Made by a program: the position numbers and the translations under genes. DNA of 64,000 bases from Vreelandella andesensis. Its GTDB lineage: Bacteria; Pseudomonadota; Gammaproteobacteria; Pseudomonadales; Halomonadaceae. Where the stretch lies: assembly GCF_003989795.1 (NCBI RefSeq), contig NZ_RZHG01000019.1:310145-374144 (forward strand), written 5' to 3'. Under the pieces are notes generated by a model. It searched no databases. It worked only from the letters and a program-made list of their open reading frames with translations, and was not told where the DNA came from. Every line of letters begins with the position of its first letter. Position 1 is the first letter of the stretch. This document shows, one piece after another, positions 33,297 through 42,191 of this stretch.

Positions 33297-33779
33297 TTAG
33301 CGAATCGGGATGGCGGTCTCTTCTTTGATATTACGTAACACGAAATTAGAGCTGACCTGGGAGATGCCATCTAAGGTGAAGAGTTTTTCATTGAGGAACC
33401 GGTCGTAAGCGGCCATGTCTTCAATCACCACGCGTAGGACGAAGTCAGCATTGCCAGTGGTGGCATAGCACTGCAGCACCTCTGGGTATTGCAAGATGCG
33501 ATTTTCGAACTCGACGGTATTGTCGATGTGGTGGCGAACCAGCGTCACCATGACCAGGGCTGATAGTGGCTGGCCCACTAGGCTAGGTTCCACCAGTGCC
33601 GCAAAGCGGCGAATGACGCCACTCTCTTCCAGCGCCTTTACGCGTCGCCAGCAGGCGGCGGGGGAAAGGCCTATCTGTTCGGCAAGCTCATTGTTGGTAA
33701 TGCGCCCCTGTTGCTGAAGCAGGGTAAGGATGCGCTGATCATGCCTGTCTAAGGTGACTTCTTTGGTCGCTTCTTTCAT
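33297..33779 (-). CDS. Lrp/AsnC-family regulator divergent from indolepyruvate oxidoreductase
   Basis: 160 residues: helix-turn-helix in 'LDRHDQRILTLLQQQGRITNNELAEQIGLSPAACWRRVKALEESGVI' and a RAM domain with 'YPEVLQCYATTGNADFVLRVVIEDMAAYDRFLNEKLFTLDGISQVSSNFVLRNIKE'. Divergent from the large oxidoreductase gene 178 bp away, which it probably regulates in response to an amino acid. It differs clearly from the other Lrp-type protein at 27280 and is not a recent duplicate. Confidence 0.9.
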   Translation of the reverse strand: MKEATKEVTLDRHDQRILTLLQQQGRITNNELAEQIGLSPAACWRRVKALEESGVIRRFAALVEPSLVGQPLSALVMVTLVRHHIDNTVEFENRILQYPEVLQCYATTGNADFVLRVVIEDMAAYDRFLNEKLFTLDGISQVSSNFVLRNIKEETAIPIR

Positions 33780-33956
33780 AGGGCTATTTCATTTATTTGT
33801 GGTTTGTTGAATATCATTGCGTTAAATCGAAAAAAATAAAAGAAATTATTAATAACCAGGCTTTTGAAGAGTGAATTAGCAAGCACCTTTAGTGCGCTCT
33901 TGGCTAGACTCAAGCGTATTACAACCATAACTCTTCAACCGTACTGGTGAGCGCTC

Positions 33957-36900
33957 ATGACCACCCCCTCAATCGCTGAGCAGGCGGGTTCAATTACCCA
34001 GCCGCTCGATATTGTCCTCGATGACTATCAGCTGGCCGACCGCTATCACCGTGGCGAAGGCCGTATTTTTCTTACTGGCACCCAGGCATTGGTGCGCATC
34101 GCCTTACGCCAAGCCGAGCTCGATCGTCGCAATGGCCGCCATACGGCGGGGCTTATCAGCGGCTATCGTGGCTCGCCCTTAGGCGGTGTAGACCAAGAAA
34201 TTTGGCGGGCGAAAGCCGCCATGGAAGAGCATCACATCGACTTTGTCCCTGCCATCAACGAAGACCTGGCCGCCACCATGATGCTGGGTTGCCAGCAGGT
34301 GGAGACAGACCCTGAGCGGCAGGTCGAAGGTGTTTTCGGCATGTGGTACGGCAAAGGGCCGGGCGTTGACCGCGCGGGTGACGCCTTGAAACACGGTAAT
34401 GCCTACGGCAGCTCGCCGACAGGTGGCGTGCTGGTGGTGGCGGGGGATGACCATGGCTGTGTGTCGTCATCAATGCCGCACCAGTCTGATGTCGCTTTTA
34501 TGGCGTGGTTTATGCCAGTGGTAAGCCCTGCGTCATTGGCGGAATATGAGCGCTTTGGGTTGTGGGGCTATGCCCTTTCTCGCTTCTCGGGTTGCTGGGT
34601 GGGCTTCAAAGCCGTGTCTGAAACCGTAGAAAGTGGCGCTTCAGTCGAGGTGCCACCCTTGCCAGACTATGTAACGCCCGATTTCGAGATGCCCGAGGGC
34701 GGGCTGCACTACCGCTGGCCCGATTTGCCCGGGCCACAGCTCGAGACCCGCATTGAGCACAAGCTGGCCGCCGTGCAGGCGTTTGCCACGGCGAATCCGA
34801 TTGATCAGTATCTATTTCGCCAAGAGCAGGCGTCTTTTGGGCTAGTCACTACCGGCAAGGGGCACTTGGACTTGCTTGAGGCACTGCGTTTGCTAGGGCT
34901 GGATGAAGCGAAGCTGCGTGATCTCGGGATAGAAATATATAAGATTGGCATGGTGTGGCCACTCCATCGCCCCGGCATCCTTGAGTTTATTCATGACAAG
35001 CGTGAGGTGCTGGTCATTGAAGAGAAACGCGGGATTATCGAAAGCCAGTTGAAGGAGTACATGTCAGAACCCGATCACCCCGGCGAGGTAATCATTACCG
35101 GTAAGCAGGATGAAACCGGTAAACCGCTGATTCCCTATGTTGGAGAACTCAGCCCGCGCCTCTTGGCTGGCTTCGTGGCAGAGCGTCTAGCGCGCTTTTT
35201 CGAGATTGATTTTAGCGACAAGCTGGCAACGGTTGATGCTTGTCAAGCGGGCGTTAAGGAACTCGGCGGTGTGCGCCGCATGCCCTATTTCTGCTCGGGT
35301 TGCCCGCACAACAGCTCAACCAAGGTGCCTGAAGGCAGCAAGGCCCTGGCGGGTATTGGTTGCCACTTTATGGCCTCTTGGATGGACCGTAGCACTGAAT
35401 CGTTAATTCAGATGGGTGGCGAGGGGGTTAACTGGGTAGGTAAAAGCCGCTTTACGGGTAACGGCCATATTTTCCAGAACCTGGGCGAAGGTACCTGGTT
35501 TCATTCGGGCTCCATGGCCGTGCGCCAGGCCGTGGCGGCCAACGTCAATATTACCTACAAAATTTTGTTCAACGACGCGGTGGCCATGACGGGCGGTCAA
35601 CCTGTCGACGGGCAAATCAATGTTCCCATGATTGCTCGGCAGTCGTTGGATGAAGGTGTGCGCCGGGTCATGGTGGTCAGCGATGAGCCGGAAAAATACC
35701 GAGGGCATGAAAAAGAGTTTCCCAAAGAGGTGACCTTCCACGGCCGCGAAGAGATGGATACGTTGCAACGTGAGCTGCGCGAGATCCCTGGCTGCACCGT
35801 GTTGATATATGACCAAGCATGTGCGGCAGAGAAGCGCCGTCGGCGCAAGCGTGGTTTGATGGAAGATCCTGCCCGCCGTGTGTTCATCAACCATCATGTC
35901 TGTGAGGGTTGTGGTGATTGTTCGATACAGTCCAACTGTTTATCGGTGGTGCCCCGGGAAACCGAGCTAGGCCGCAAGCGCAAGATCGACCAGTCCTCCT
36001 GTAACAAGGATATGTCCTGCGTTAGTGGTTTCTGCCCCAGTTTTGTCACTGTTGAAGGTGGCCAGCTGCGTAAAGGCCAAGGTGTGGCGGCGGATAATAC
36101 CTTTTGGAAACGTATAGCGCATTTGCCTATCCCTGTGATCGCTCCTCTGACGGCCCCGTATGACCTATTGGTGGGTGGCGTTGGTGGCACAGGCGTGGTG
36201 ACCGTTGGACAGCTGATCACCATGGCGGCACATTTGGAAGGCAAGGGTTCCAGCGTGCTCGACTTTATGGGGTTTGCTCAAAAAGGCGGGGCGGTACTTA
36301 GCTATGTTCGTTTGGCAGCGCAACCCAGCGAGCTGAATCAGGTACGTATCGAAGCCGGTCAGGCCGATGCTGTCATTGCCTGCGACATGGTGGTGGCCAG
36401 TTCGCAGAAAGCGCTGAATGTATTGCAGCCGACCACCCGTATCGTTGCCAATCTTGCGGAGCTAGCCACCGCAGATTATGTGCTTTATCGCGATGCGGAT
36501 ATGCAGCCCAGCAAACGCCTCAACCTATTGCGTGATGCGGTAGGCGATGAACGCTTTGCTTCCCTAGATGCTAATCGCCTGGCTGAGCAGCTGTTAGGGG
36601 ATACGGTGTTTTCCAATATGATGATGCTAGGGTTTGCCTGGCAGCAAGGGTTGGTACCGCTTTCTGAACCAGCGCTGCAGCGTGCTCTGGAGCTTAACGG
36701 CGTTGCTGTGGAAAAGAACCGTCAGGCATTTGCCTGGGGCCGTTTGGCAGCGGTGGAGCCCGACTATCTGCAGCGGCACCTGGATACAATGCCCCTGGAC
36801 ACCAATGCCACCCTGGATGACGTGGTCGCGCGTAATCGCCGCCATCTGGAGCGCTATCAGAACCGTGCCTGGGCTGAACGTTACGTTAACCAAGTGACGA

Positions 36901-37472
36901 AAGTGCGTGAAGCAGAAACAGCGCTAAACGGCGGTCAATCATTGAGTGAAGCCGTCGCTCATCAGCTCTATCGTTTGATGGCCTATAAAGATGAGTACGA
37001 AGTGGCGCGGCTCTACACCCAGAGCGATTTCCTGGAGGAAGTGAAAGCAACGTTCTCGGGTGATTACCAGCTAAAGTTCCACTTGGCTCCACCGCTGTTG
37101 AGTGGCCGCAAGGATACACAAGGGCGGCCAGTGAAGCGCCGCTTCGGCCCCTGGGTGCTGAAGGCAATGGGTGCGTTGGCCAAGCTGCGCGGTTTGCGCA
37201 ACACAGCGCTTGACCCTTTCCGCTTCAGCGCTGACCGCAAGCTCGACCGTGCCTTACTGGCGGACTACGAGCAGTTGATCGATGAGTTAGTGGCGCGTCT
37301 TGATGGCACGAATCATGCTACTGCGTTGGCGCTTGCCAAGTTGCCGGAAGAGGTGCGTGGTTTCGGACCCGTCCGCGAAGCTGCCGCCGAGAAAGCCAAC
37401 GAGCGCCGGGAGAAGCTGCTGACCGAGCTCCGTGAAGGTCGCTCGAAAACCATCGCTGTCGAAGCCGCTTGA
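33957..37472 (+). CDS. Fused indolepyruvate ferredoxin oxidoreductase (IorA-IorB type)
   Basis: 1171 residues. The N-terminal half is the TPP-dependent 2-oxoacid oxidoreductase part: 'GLISGYRGSPLGGVDQEIWRA', 'GDDHGCVSSSMPHQSD' and the TPP-binding 'CSGCPHNSSTKVPEGSKALAGIGCHFMA'. A Cys motif 'HHVCEGCGDCSIQSNCLSVVP' (near residue 645) can hold an Fe-S cluster. The C-terminal gamma part has 'GGVGGTGVVTVGQLI'. It oxidatively decarboxylates aryl pyruvates (indole-, phenyl-, hydroxyphenylpyruvate) to arylacetyl-CoA. In this window that product can enter the paa pathway without PaaK. Ends at a strong terminator. Confidence 0.93.
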   Translation: MTTPSIAEQAGSITQPLDIVLDDYQLADRYHRGEGRIFLTGTQALVRIALRQAELDRRNGRHTAGLISGYRGSPLGGVDQEIWRAKAAMEEHHIDFVPAINEDLAATMMLGCQQVETDPERQVEGVFGMWYGKGPGVDRAGDALKHGNAYGSSPTGGVLVVAGDDHGCVSSSMPHQSDVAFMAWFMPVVSPASLAEYERFGLWGYALSRFSGCWVGFKAVSETVESGASVEVPPLPDYVTPDFEMPEGGLHYRWPDLPGPQLETRIEHKLAAVQAFATANPIDQYLFRQEQASFGLVTTGKGHLDLLEALRLLGLDEAKLRDLGIEIYKIGMVWPLHRPGILEFIHDKREVLVIEEKRGIIESQLKEYMSEPDHPGEVIITGKQDETGKPLIPYVGELSPRLLAGFVAERLARFFEIDFSDKLATVDACQAGVKELGGVRRMPYFCSGCPHNSSTKVPEGSKALAGIGCHFMASWMDRSTESLIQMGGEGVNWVGKSRFTGNGHIFQNLGEGTWFHSGSMAVRQAVAANVNITYKILFNDAVAMTGGQPVDGQINVPMIARQSLDEGVRRVMVVSDEPEKYRGHEKEFPKEVTFHGREEMDTLQRELREIPGCTVLIYDQACAAEKRRRRKRGLMEDPARRVFINHHVCEGCGDCSIQSNCLSVVPRETELGRKRKIDQSSCNKDMSCVSGFCPSFVTVEGGQLRKGQGVAADNTFWKRIAHLPIPVIAPLTAPYDLLVGGVGGTGVVTVGQLITMAAHLEGKGSSVLDFMGFAQKGGAVLSYVRLAAQPSELNQVRIEAGQADAVIACDMVVASSQKALNVLQPTTRIVANLAELATADYVLYRDADMQPSKRLNLLRDAVGDERFASLDANRLAEQLLGDTVFSNMMMLGFAWQQGLVPLSEPALQRALELNGVAVEKNRQAFAWGRLAAVEPDYLQRHLDTMPLDTNATLDDVVARNRRHLERYQNRAWAERYVNQVTKVREAETALNGGQSLSEAVAHQLYRLMAYKDEYEVARLYTQSDFLEEVKATFSGDYQLKFHLAPPLLSGRKDTQGRPVKRRFGPWVLKAMGALAKLRGLRNTALDPFRFSADRKLDRALLADYEQLIDELVARLDGTNHATALALAKLPEEVRGFGPVREAAAEKANERREKLLTELREGRSKTIAVEAA

Positions 37473-37493
37473 GACGATCCATATAACTAAAAC

Positions 37494-37516
37494 AAGGCCA
37501 CGCATTGCGTGGCCTT
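37494..37516. terminator. Bidirectional terminator between oxidoreductase and MFS gene
   Basis: Perfect 10-bp stem AAGGCCACGC/GCGTGGCCTT (37494-37503 with 37507-37516), 3-nt loop, between convergent genes. Confidence 0.8.
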
Positions 37517-37542
37517 TGCTATGTAGCGATACAGTGATTCAG

Positions 37543-38733
37543 CTACGCCTCTTGTCGGCGGCGTACCAATAGCCAGTGGCTTAGCAGGGCGAGTAGCCCC
37601 ATTAAGCCAATCGTCAAGGCCATGGTGCGCGAGCTGCCGTCGTGGAATTGCCCGACTAATCCGCCCACAATAGCGGCAATGGTCATTTGCAGGAAACCAA
37701 ACAGCGAAGACGCCGCGCCCGCACATTGAGGGTTGGGCGCCAGTGCGCCAGCCATGGTTTGCGGCATTAGAATACCTACCCCCAGCATGAATACCATATG
37801 GGGCCCCACCACCGCCCACGGGTGATGGATGCCAACGGTAGCCAAACCTGCCATAACCAAGCCCCCAATCGCGCAGATTAAGGTACCCAGGGTGATGAGG
37901 TGATCACGACCCAGGCGGTGGCTATATCGGCCGCTGACCAACGTCCCGACGAAGAAGCCCGCGACAATCAGCGTGAACAGAACGCCATAAAGGGTCGGTG
38001 CGACGCCCAGGTACTCGATGAGCACAAAGGATGAACCGGAAAGGTACGCGAACAGCCCGGAGAACGCGGCAGCATTCACCAAGGTGTAGCCAATAAAGGC
38101 ACGCTGGCTCAGCAGCAGGCGAAAGTTGGCCAATATGGTGCTTGGGTGGATTGATTGACGCCGCTCCTTTGCCAGCGGCTCAGGCAGCATCAGTATTAGC
38201 ACGGCGAGCATCACCGCCGCGTAAAGCGCAAGCACCACGAACACCGATTCCCAGCCAAAAAACAGCAGCAATCCCGCGCCTGCCACAGGGGCCAGTGCAG
38301 GGGCCAGCGCCATGGTGCTGGCCATATAGGCGAGAATGCGGCCGGCCTCGATAGGGCCGTGGATATCACGTACCGCTGCCCGTGCTAACACGGGGCCAGC
38401 CGCCCCACCGAAGGCCTGTAAAAAGCGGCCTGCCAGTAACCATTCGACGCTAGGCGACCACGCGCAAAGCAAGCTTGCAACAAGGAACAGAATCAGGCCC
38501 GCGATCATGACTGGGCGGCGGCCAAAGCGGTCAGAAATGGGGCCGCACAACAGTTGGGCCAGAGCGAATCCAGCCATATAAAGGCTGAGGGTTAGCTGTA
38601 TTCGGTCTGGGCCAGTATTAAGCGCTTCTGCCATGGCGGGCATAGCAGGCAAGTACATATCCGTTGCCAGCGGGCCGAGCGCAGTCACTGCGGCCAGGGC
38701 CACAACGGTGGCAGTAGAGGGCAGCTTTAGCAC
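37543..38733 (-). CDS. MFS exporter of the Bcr/CflA type
   Basis: 396 residues, 12 membrane segments. 'TALGPLATDMYLPAMPAMAEAL' (TM1, with the Bcr/CflA 'DMYLPA' motif), 'LCGPISDRFGRRPVMIAGLILF' (motif A of the MFS) and 'GRFLQAFGGAAGPVLARAAVRD' (motif C region) place it in drug-resistance family DHA1. Start: GTG behind AAGGAG. Such proteins expel small drugs, sulfonamides or amino acids such as cysteine by proton antiport. It follows the maiA operon on the same strand, but 124 bp of spacing and a hairpin suggest independent expression. Confidence 0.88.
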   Translation of the reverse strand: MLKLPSTATVVALAAVTALGPLATDMYLPAMPAMAEALNTGPDRIQLTLSLYMAGFALAQLLCGPISDRFGRRPVMIAGLILFLVASLLCAWSPSVEWLLAGRFLQAFGGAAGPVLARAAVRDIHGPIEAGRILAYMASTMALAPALAPVAGAGLLLFFGWESVFVVLALYAAVMLAVLILMLPEPLAKERRQSIHPSTILANFRLLLSQRAFIGYTLVNAAAFSGLFAYLSGSSFVLIEYLGVAPTLYGVLFTLIVAGFFVGTLVSGRYSHRLGRDHLITLGTLICAIGGLVMAGLATVGIHHPWAVVGPHMVFMLGVGILMPQTMAGALAPNPQCAGAASSLFGFLQMTIAAIVGGLVGQFHDGSSRTMALTIGLMGLLALLSHWLLVRRRQEA

Positions 38734-38766
38734 CCCTTAACTCCTTACGGTTAGGCGTTACGCGAG

Positions 38767-38798
38767 GCGGGCGCCTTCCCAAATGGAAAGACGCCCGC
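38767..38798. other. Hairpin between maiA and the MFS gene
   Basis: 7-bp outer stem GCGGGCG/CGCCCGC (38767-38773 with 38792-38798) with partial inner pairing and no T-run; possibly a weak end of the hmg operon. A low-complexity stretch of GTTTG/TTTGG units follows at 38831-38855. Confidence 0.4.
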
Positions 38799-38857
38799 AT
38801 ATGTTAGCCTGCTTAGTATAACTTAATTTAGTTTGGTTTGTTTTGGTTTGGCTTGAA

Positions 38858-39502
38858 TTAGCCGGCGTCAGGCTGCACTTCTGGTGCGGCCTTTGTAAAG
38901 GCTGGCAGCGAACGACAATGGGCAGCGATACGCTGGATCGTCGGGTAGGCTGCTAAATCACACTCGAAGCGCTCGGCGTTATACACCTGCGGAATCAGGC
39001 AGATATCCGCAAGCGTTGGGGTGTTGCCGTGGCAAAAGTCGCCGCTGCTGGGGTCGGTTGCAAGTGTTGTTTCCAGGGCTGCGAAACCCTCGGTAACCCA
39101 GTGGCGGTACCACGCCAATTTAGCCGTTTCATCCGTTCCCAACTCCCCGACGAGATACTTAAGTACCCGTAAGTTGTTGAGTGGGTGAATGTCGCAAGCA
39201 ACTAACTGTGCAAGCGCCCGAACCCGGGCGCGCGCTAATGCGTTAACCGGTAGCAGCGCGGGCATGGGGTATACCTCATCGAGATACTCGCAGATCGCCA
39301 ACGATTGGTTAACCACAGTGCTGTCGTCCAACACCAGGCTAGGCACTAACCCTTGGGGGTTGCGCGCCAGATGATCGCCACCCCGTTGCTCGCTTTTCAC
39401 CAGATTGACCGGGACCTGGTCGTAGTCCAGGCCCTTCAAATTTAAGGCGATACGTACCCGATAAGCAGCCGACGAGCGGAAATAGCCGAACAGCGTCGTC
39501 AT
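38858..39502 (-). CDS. maiA: Maleylacetoacetate isomerase (zeta-class GST)
   Basis: 214 residues, thioredoxin-like N-terminal domain plus alpha-helical C-terminal domain. The zeta-class signature 'FRSSAAYRVRIALNLKGL' (SSxxxRVRIAL) carries the glutathione-activating Ser; 'NPQGLVPSLVLDDSTVVNQSLAICEYLDEVYP' gives the GSH site, and 'LADICLIPQVYNAERF' closes it. It isomerises maleylacetoacetate to fumarylacetoacetate with glutathione. Last gene of the MBL-mhaAB-hmgA-fah-maiA operon; ATG behind GAGGAAAG, 25 bp after the fah stop. Confidence 0.95.
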   Translation of the reverse strand: MTTLFGYFRSSAAYRVRIALNLKGLDYDQVPVNLVKSEQRGGDHLARNPQGLVPSLVLDDSTVVNQSLAICEYLDEVYPMPALLPVNALARARVRALAQLVACDIHPLNNLRVLKYLVGELGTDETAKLAWYRHWVTEGFAALETTLATDPSSGDFCHGNTPTLADICLIPQVYNAERFECDLAAYPTIQRIAAHCRSLPAFTKAAPEVQPDAG

Positions 39503-39527
39503 GTTGCTTTCCTCATGTTGCTTTGCT

Positions 39528-40547
39528 TTATTTGGGCTGGTACTTCACGACGTGTTGATCGATCGTACCAAAGATGTTGTTGCCATCGCGGTCGAACATC
39601 TCGATGCGCACTCGGTCACCAAAGCGCATAAAGGGCGTTTTTACCTGACCGTGAATTATCTGCTCGACCATGCGTACTTCGGCCAAGCAGCTATAACCTA
39701 CGCCGCCGTCAGCGACTGGCTTTCCGGGGCCGCCATCGGGGTCTGGGTTAGAAACCGTGCCGGAGCCAATCACAGCCCCCGCGCCGAGATAGCGGGTCTT
39801 AGCCGCATGGGCAACCAGCTGTGGGAAGCTGAAAATCATATCTGGCCCAGCTTCTGGTTCACCAAACTTCTCGCCATTCAGGTGCACGGTCAGTGGCAGG
39901 TGCACCTTACCGTCCTGCCAGGCATCGCCCAGCTCATCTGGTGTGACCGCAATGGGCGAGAAAGAAGAAGCAGGTTTGGCTTGGAAAAAGCCGAAGCCCT
40001 TAGCAAGTTCGCCGGGAATCAGGCCTCGCAGACTCACATCGTTGACCAGCATCACTAGTTTAATGTGTTTGGCGGCTTCCTCAGGGGTGACTGCCATCGG
40101 CACGTCATCGGTGATAACGGCGATCTCACCTTCAAAGTCGATGCCATGCTCTTCGCTTACCGCCTCGATATCTTCGGTCGGTGCCAGGAATCGGTCGCTA
40201 CCGCCTTGGTACATGAGCGGATCGGTCCAGAAGGTTTCAGGCATCTCGGCATTACGCGCTTGGCGGACCAGCTTGACGTGGTTCAGGTAGGCGGAGCCGT
40301 CAGCCCACTGATAAGCGCGCGGTAACGGCGAGTGCAGTGCGCTTTGGTCAAGCGCAAAAGCACCGTCGGCATCGCCACTATTGAGTTGCGCATAGCGCGC
40401 TTCAAGCGTCGGGCTAGCGGTTTCCCAATTTTCGATAGCTGCCTGAAGGGTGGGCGCAATATCAACAGCGCTCACTGCGCGGGCGAGGTCACGGGAGACA
40501 ATAATGAGTTCTCCGTCGCGGCCTTTGTTAAGTGTTGCAAGTTTCAT
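39528..40547 (-). CDS. fahA: Fumarylacetoacetate hydrolase family protein
   Basis: 339 residues. 'SDRFLAPTEDIEAVSEEHGIDFEGEIAVITDDVP' contains the metal-ligand Glu pair, and 'LVNDVSLRG', 'AKGFGFFQAKPASSFSPIAVTPDELGD', 'LGAGAVIGSGTVSN' are hallmarks of the prokaryotic fumarylacetoacetase branch. It splits fumarylacetoacetate into fumarate and acetoacetate, the last step of homogentisate breakdown. Shorter than the mammalian enzyme (about 419), normal for bacterial members of this branch. It lies 36 bp after hmgA. Confidence 0.93.
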   Translation of the reverse strand: MKLATLNKGRDGELIIVSRDLARAVSAVDIAPTLQAAIENWETASPTLEARYAQLNSGDADGAFALDQSALHSPLPRAYQWADGSAYLNHVKLVRQARNAEMPETFWTDPLMYQGGSDRFLAPTEDIEAVSEEHGIDFEGEIAVITDDVPMAVTPEEAAKHIKLVMLVNDVSLRGLIPGELAKGFGFFQAKPASSFSPIAVTPDELGDAWQDGKVHLPLTVHLNGEKFGEPEAGPDMIFSFPQLVAHAAKTRYLGAGAVIGSGTVSNPDPDGGPGKPVADGGVGYSCLAEVRMVEQIIHGQVKTPFMRFGDRVRIEMFDRDGNNIFGTIDQHVVKYQPK

Positions 40548-40583
40548 GGTGATTCAATCCTTGTCGTCAGGGTGATATAGGGT

Positions 40584-41891
40584 TCAGGGCTGGTTTGGAT
40601 CGAAGTGCGAACGTAGTGTCGACCAAACATCCACATAGTCACGCTGGCGGAAGTCTGCATTCAGCGCCGCAGGTGTGGGGTGGAAGCAGTAGCGGCTTTC
40701 AAACATAAAGGCCAGTGTATCGCCTAGGAACTGGGGCTTCAGCTCCGCATTGGAGGCTTTCTCAAAGGTCTCAGCATCCGGGCCGTGGGGCGACATGGAG
40801 TTATGTAGACTAGCACCACCAGGAGTGAACCCTTCCGCTTTAGCGTCGTACTCGCCATGGATAAGCCCCATAAACTCGCTCATCAGGTTGCGGTGGAACC
40901 AGGGCGGCCTAAAGGTGTTTTCGGCAACCATCCAACGTGGCGGGAAGATCACAAAATCTAGATTCGCCATTCCCGGCGTATCGGAAGGTGACGTCAAGAC
41001 GGTAAAGATCGACGGGTCCGGATGATCGAAGCTAACCGTATTGATGGTATTAAAGTTCGCCAGATTATACTTATAAGGTGTGCAGTTGCCGTGCCATGCC
41101 ACCACATCTAATGGCGAATGGTTAAGTTTTGCCTCCCAGAAACGGCCCGAGAACTTAGCCACTAAGCGGTAGTCGCCTTCTAGATCTTCATAGGCTGCTA
41201 CGGGGCTTTGGAAGTCACGCGGATTTGCTAAACCGTTAGCCCCGATAGGACCGAGGCCAGGTAGCTCTAAAGGACTGCCATAGTTCTCGCAAATATACCC
41301 TCGAGCAGCATCAACGCCCTGCGCTTTACGCACTTGGAATTTCACACCGCGTGGAATAACGGCAATTTCGCCGTTCTCGATCTCCAGGTCGCCAAATTCG
41401 GTGCGCAAGCGAATAGTGCCTAGTTGAGGAACAAACAGCAGCTCGCCATCCGCGTTGTAGAAAAACCGCTCGGTCATATCTTTATTAAAGGTGTAGACAT
41501 GTACGCCTACGCCAGCCTGGGTGCCGGCATCGCCGTTGACGCCGATAGTAAATAAACCATCGATAAAATCAGTCGGTTCGCTCGGTAGCGAAACGGGGTC
41601 CCAGCGCATTTGGTTGGGGTCTGCCGCAGGCTTGTCTAACGGTGCCGTGTGTACGTTGTTATTTTCTAGCGGCTGATACGCGCTCTGAACGACTGAAGGG
41701 CGAATACGATAAAGCCAGCTACGAAAATTTTGATGACGTGGCGCTGTAAATGCGGAACCAGTGAGCTGTTCTGCGTATAAGCCGTAAGCACAGCGTTGCG
41801 GTGAGTTTTGCCCAATCGGCAGTGCACCCGGCAGCGCTTCGGTTGAAAAGTGGTTATGAAAGCCATGCTGATATTTCAATTGTTCAGTCAT
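40584..41891 (-). CDS. hmgA: Homogentisate 1,2-dioxygenase
   Basis: 435 residues, full length. It starts '[25 protein letters not shown]' and contains '[39 protein letters not shown]'. The iron-site segment '[25 protein letters not shown]' has His and Glu ligands, followed by '[11 protein letters not shown]' with the third His. It opens the homogentisate ring to maleylacetoacetate. Homogentisate can come from hpd (tyrosine) or, in this operon, from the flavin hydroxylase MhaA-like enzyme upstream. Confidence 0.97.
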   Translation of the reverse strand: MTEQLKYQHGFHNHFSTEALPGALPIGQNSPQRCAYGLYAEQLTGSAFTAPRHQNFRSWLYRIRPSVVQSAYQPLENNNVHTAPLDKPAADPNQMRWDPVSLPSEPTDFIDGLFTIGVNGDAGTQAGVGVHVYTFNKDMTERFFYNADGELLFVPQLGTIRLRTEFGDLEIENGEIAVIPRGVKFQVRKAQGVDAARGYICENYGSPLELPGLGPIGANGLANPRDFQSPVAAYEDLEGDYRLVAKFSGRFWEAKLNHSPLDVVAWHGNCTPYKYNLANFNTINTVSFDHPDPSIFTVLTSPSDTPGMANLDFVIFPPRWMVAENTFRPPWFHRNLMSEFMGLIHGEYDAKAEGFTPGGASLHNSMSPHGPDAETFEKASNAELKPQFLGDTLAFMFESRYCFHPTPAALNADFRQRDYVDVWSTLRSHFDPNQP

Positions 41892-41990
41892 TGTTAAGCC
41901 CTGCGTTATTAGAACGTTATTTTGATAAGCCTAAGTTTTTTTAACCCTGAGTCTTTTTAAAACTACGTTGCTTTTAAACTTATGGCGCGG

Positions 41991-42191
41991 CTATTGATCG
42001 CCATCACCTAGCGCATGGGAAATCGCTTCTTCAAGCACGGTTTGATCGCCGATGTGATTAGCAAGTAACAGGATCAGGCGGGCATTGATGCGCTCGCTCT
42101 CGGCTTCACTGCGGTCGCGATGCAGTGCCGTAAGCGCCGCATAAAAGGCGTCCGGATCAGTGAAGTTGGAATTCAGCTCAAGCCTTGGCAT
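41991..42191 (-). CDS. mhaB: DUF2783 protein, probable small subunit (MhaB-like) of 3-hydroxyphenylacetate hydroxylase
   Basis: 66 residues from the ATG at 42191 (GAGGAAA upstream), overlapping the mhaA stop by 14 bp. 'FTDPDAFYAALTALHRDRSEAESERINARLILLLANHIGDQTVLEEAI' is the DUF2783 pattern: soluble, mostly helical, no catalytic motif. In Pseudomonas putida U, 3-hydroxyphenylacetate 6-hydroxylase is described as a flavoprotein MhaA with a small coupling protein MhaB next to homogentisate genes; size and position here match. The equation of DUF2783 with MhaB is inference. A start 13 codons earlier is possible but lacks a ribosome binding site. Confidence 0.7.
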   Translation of the reverse strand: MPRLELNSNFTDPDAFYAALTALHRDRSEAESERINARLILLLANHIGDQTVLEEAISHALGDGDQ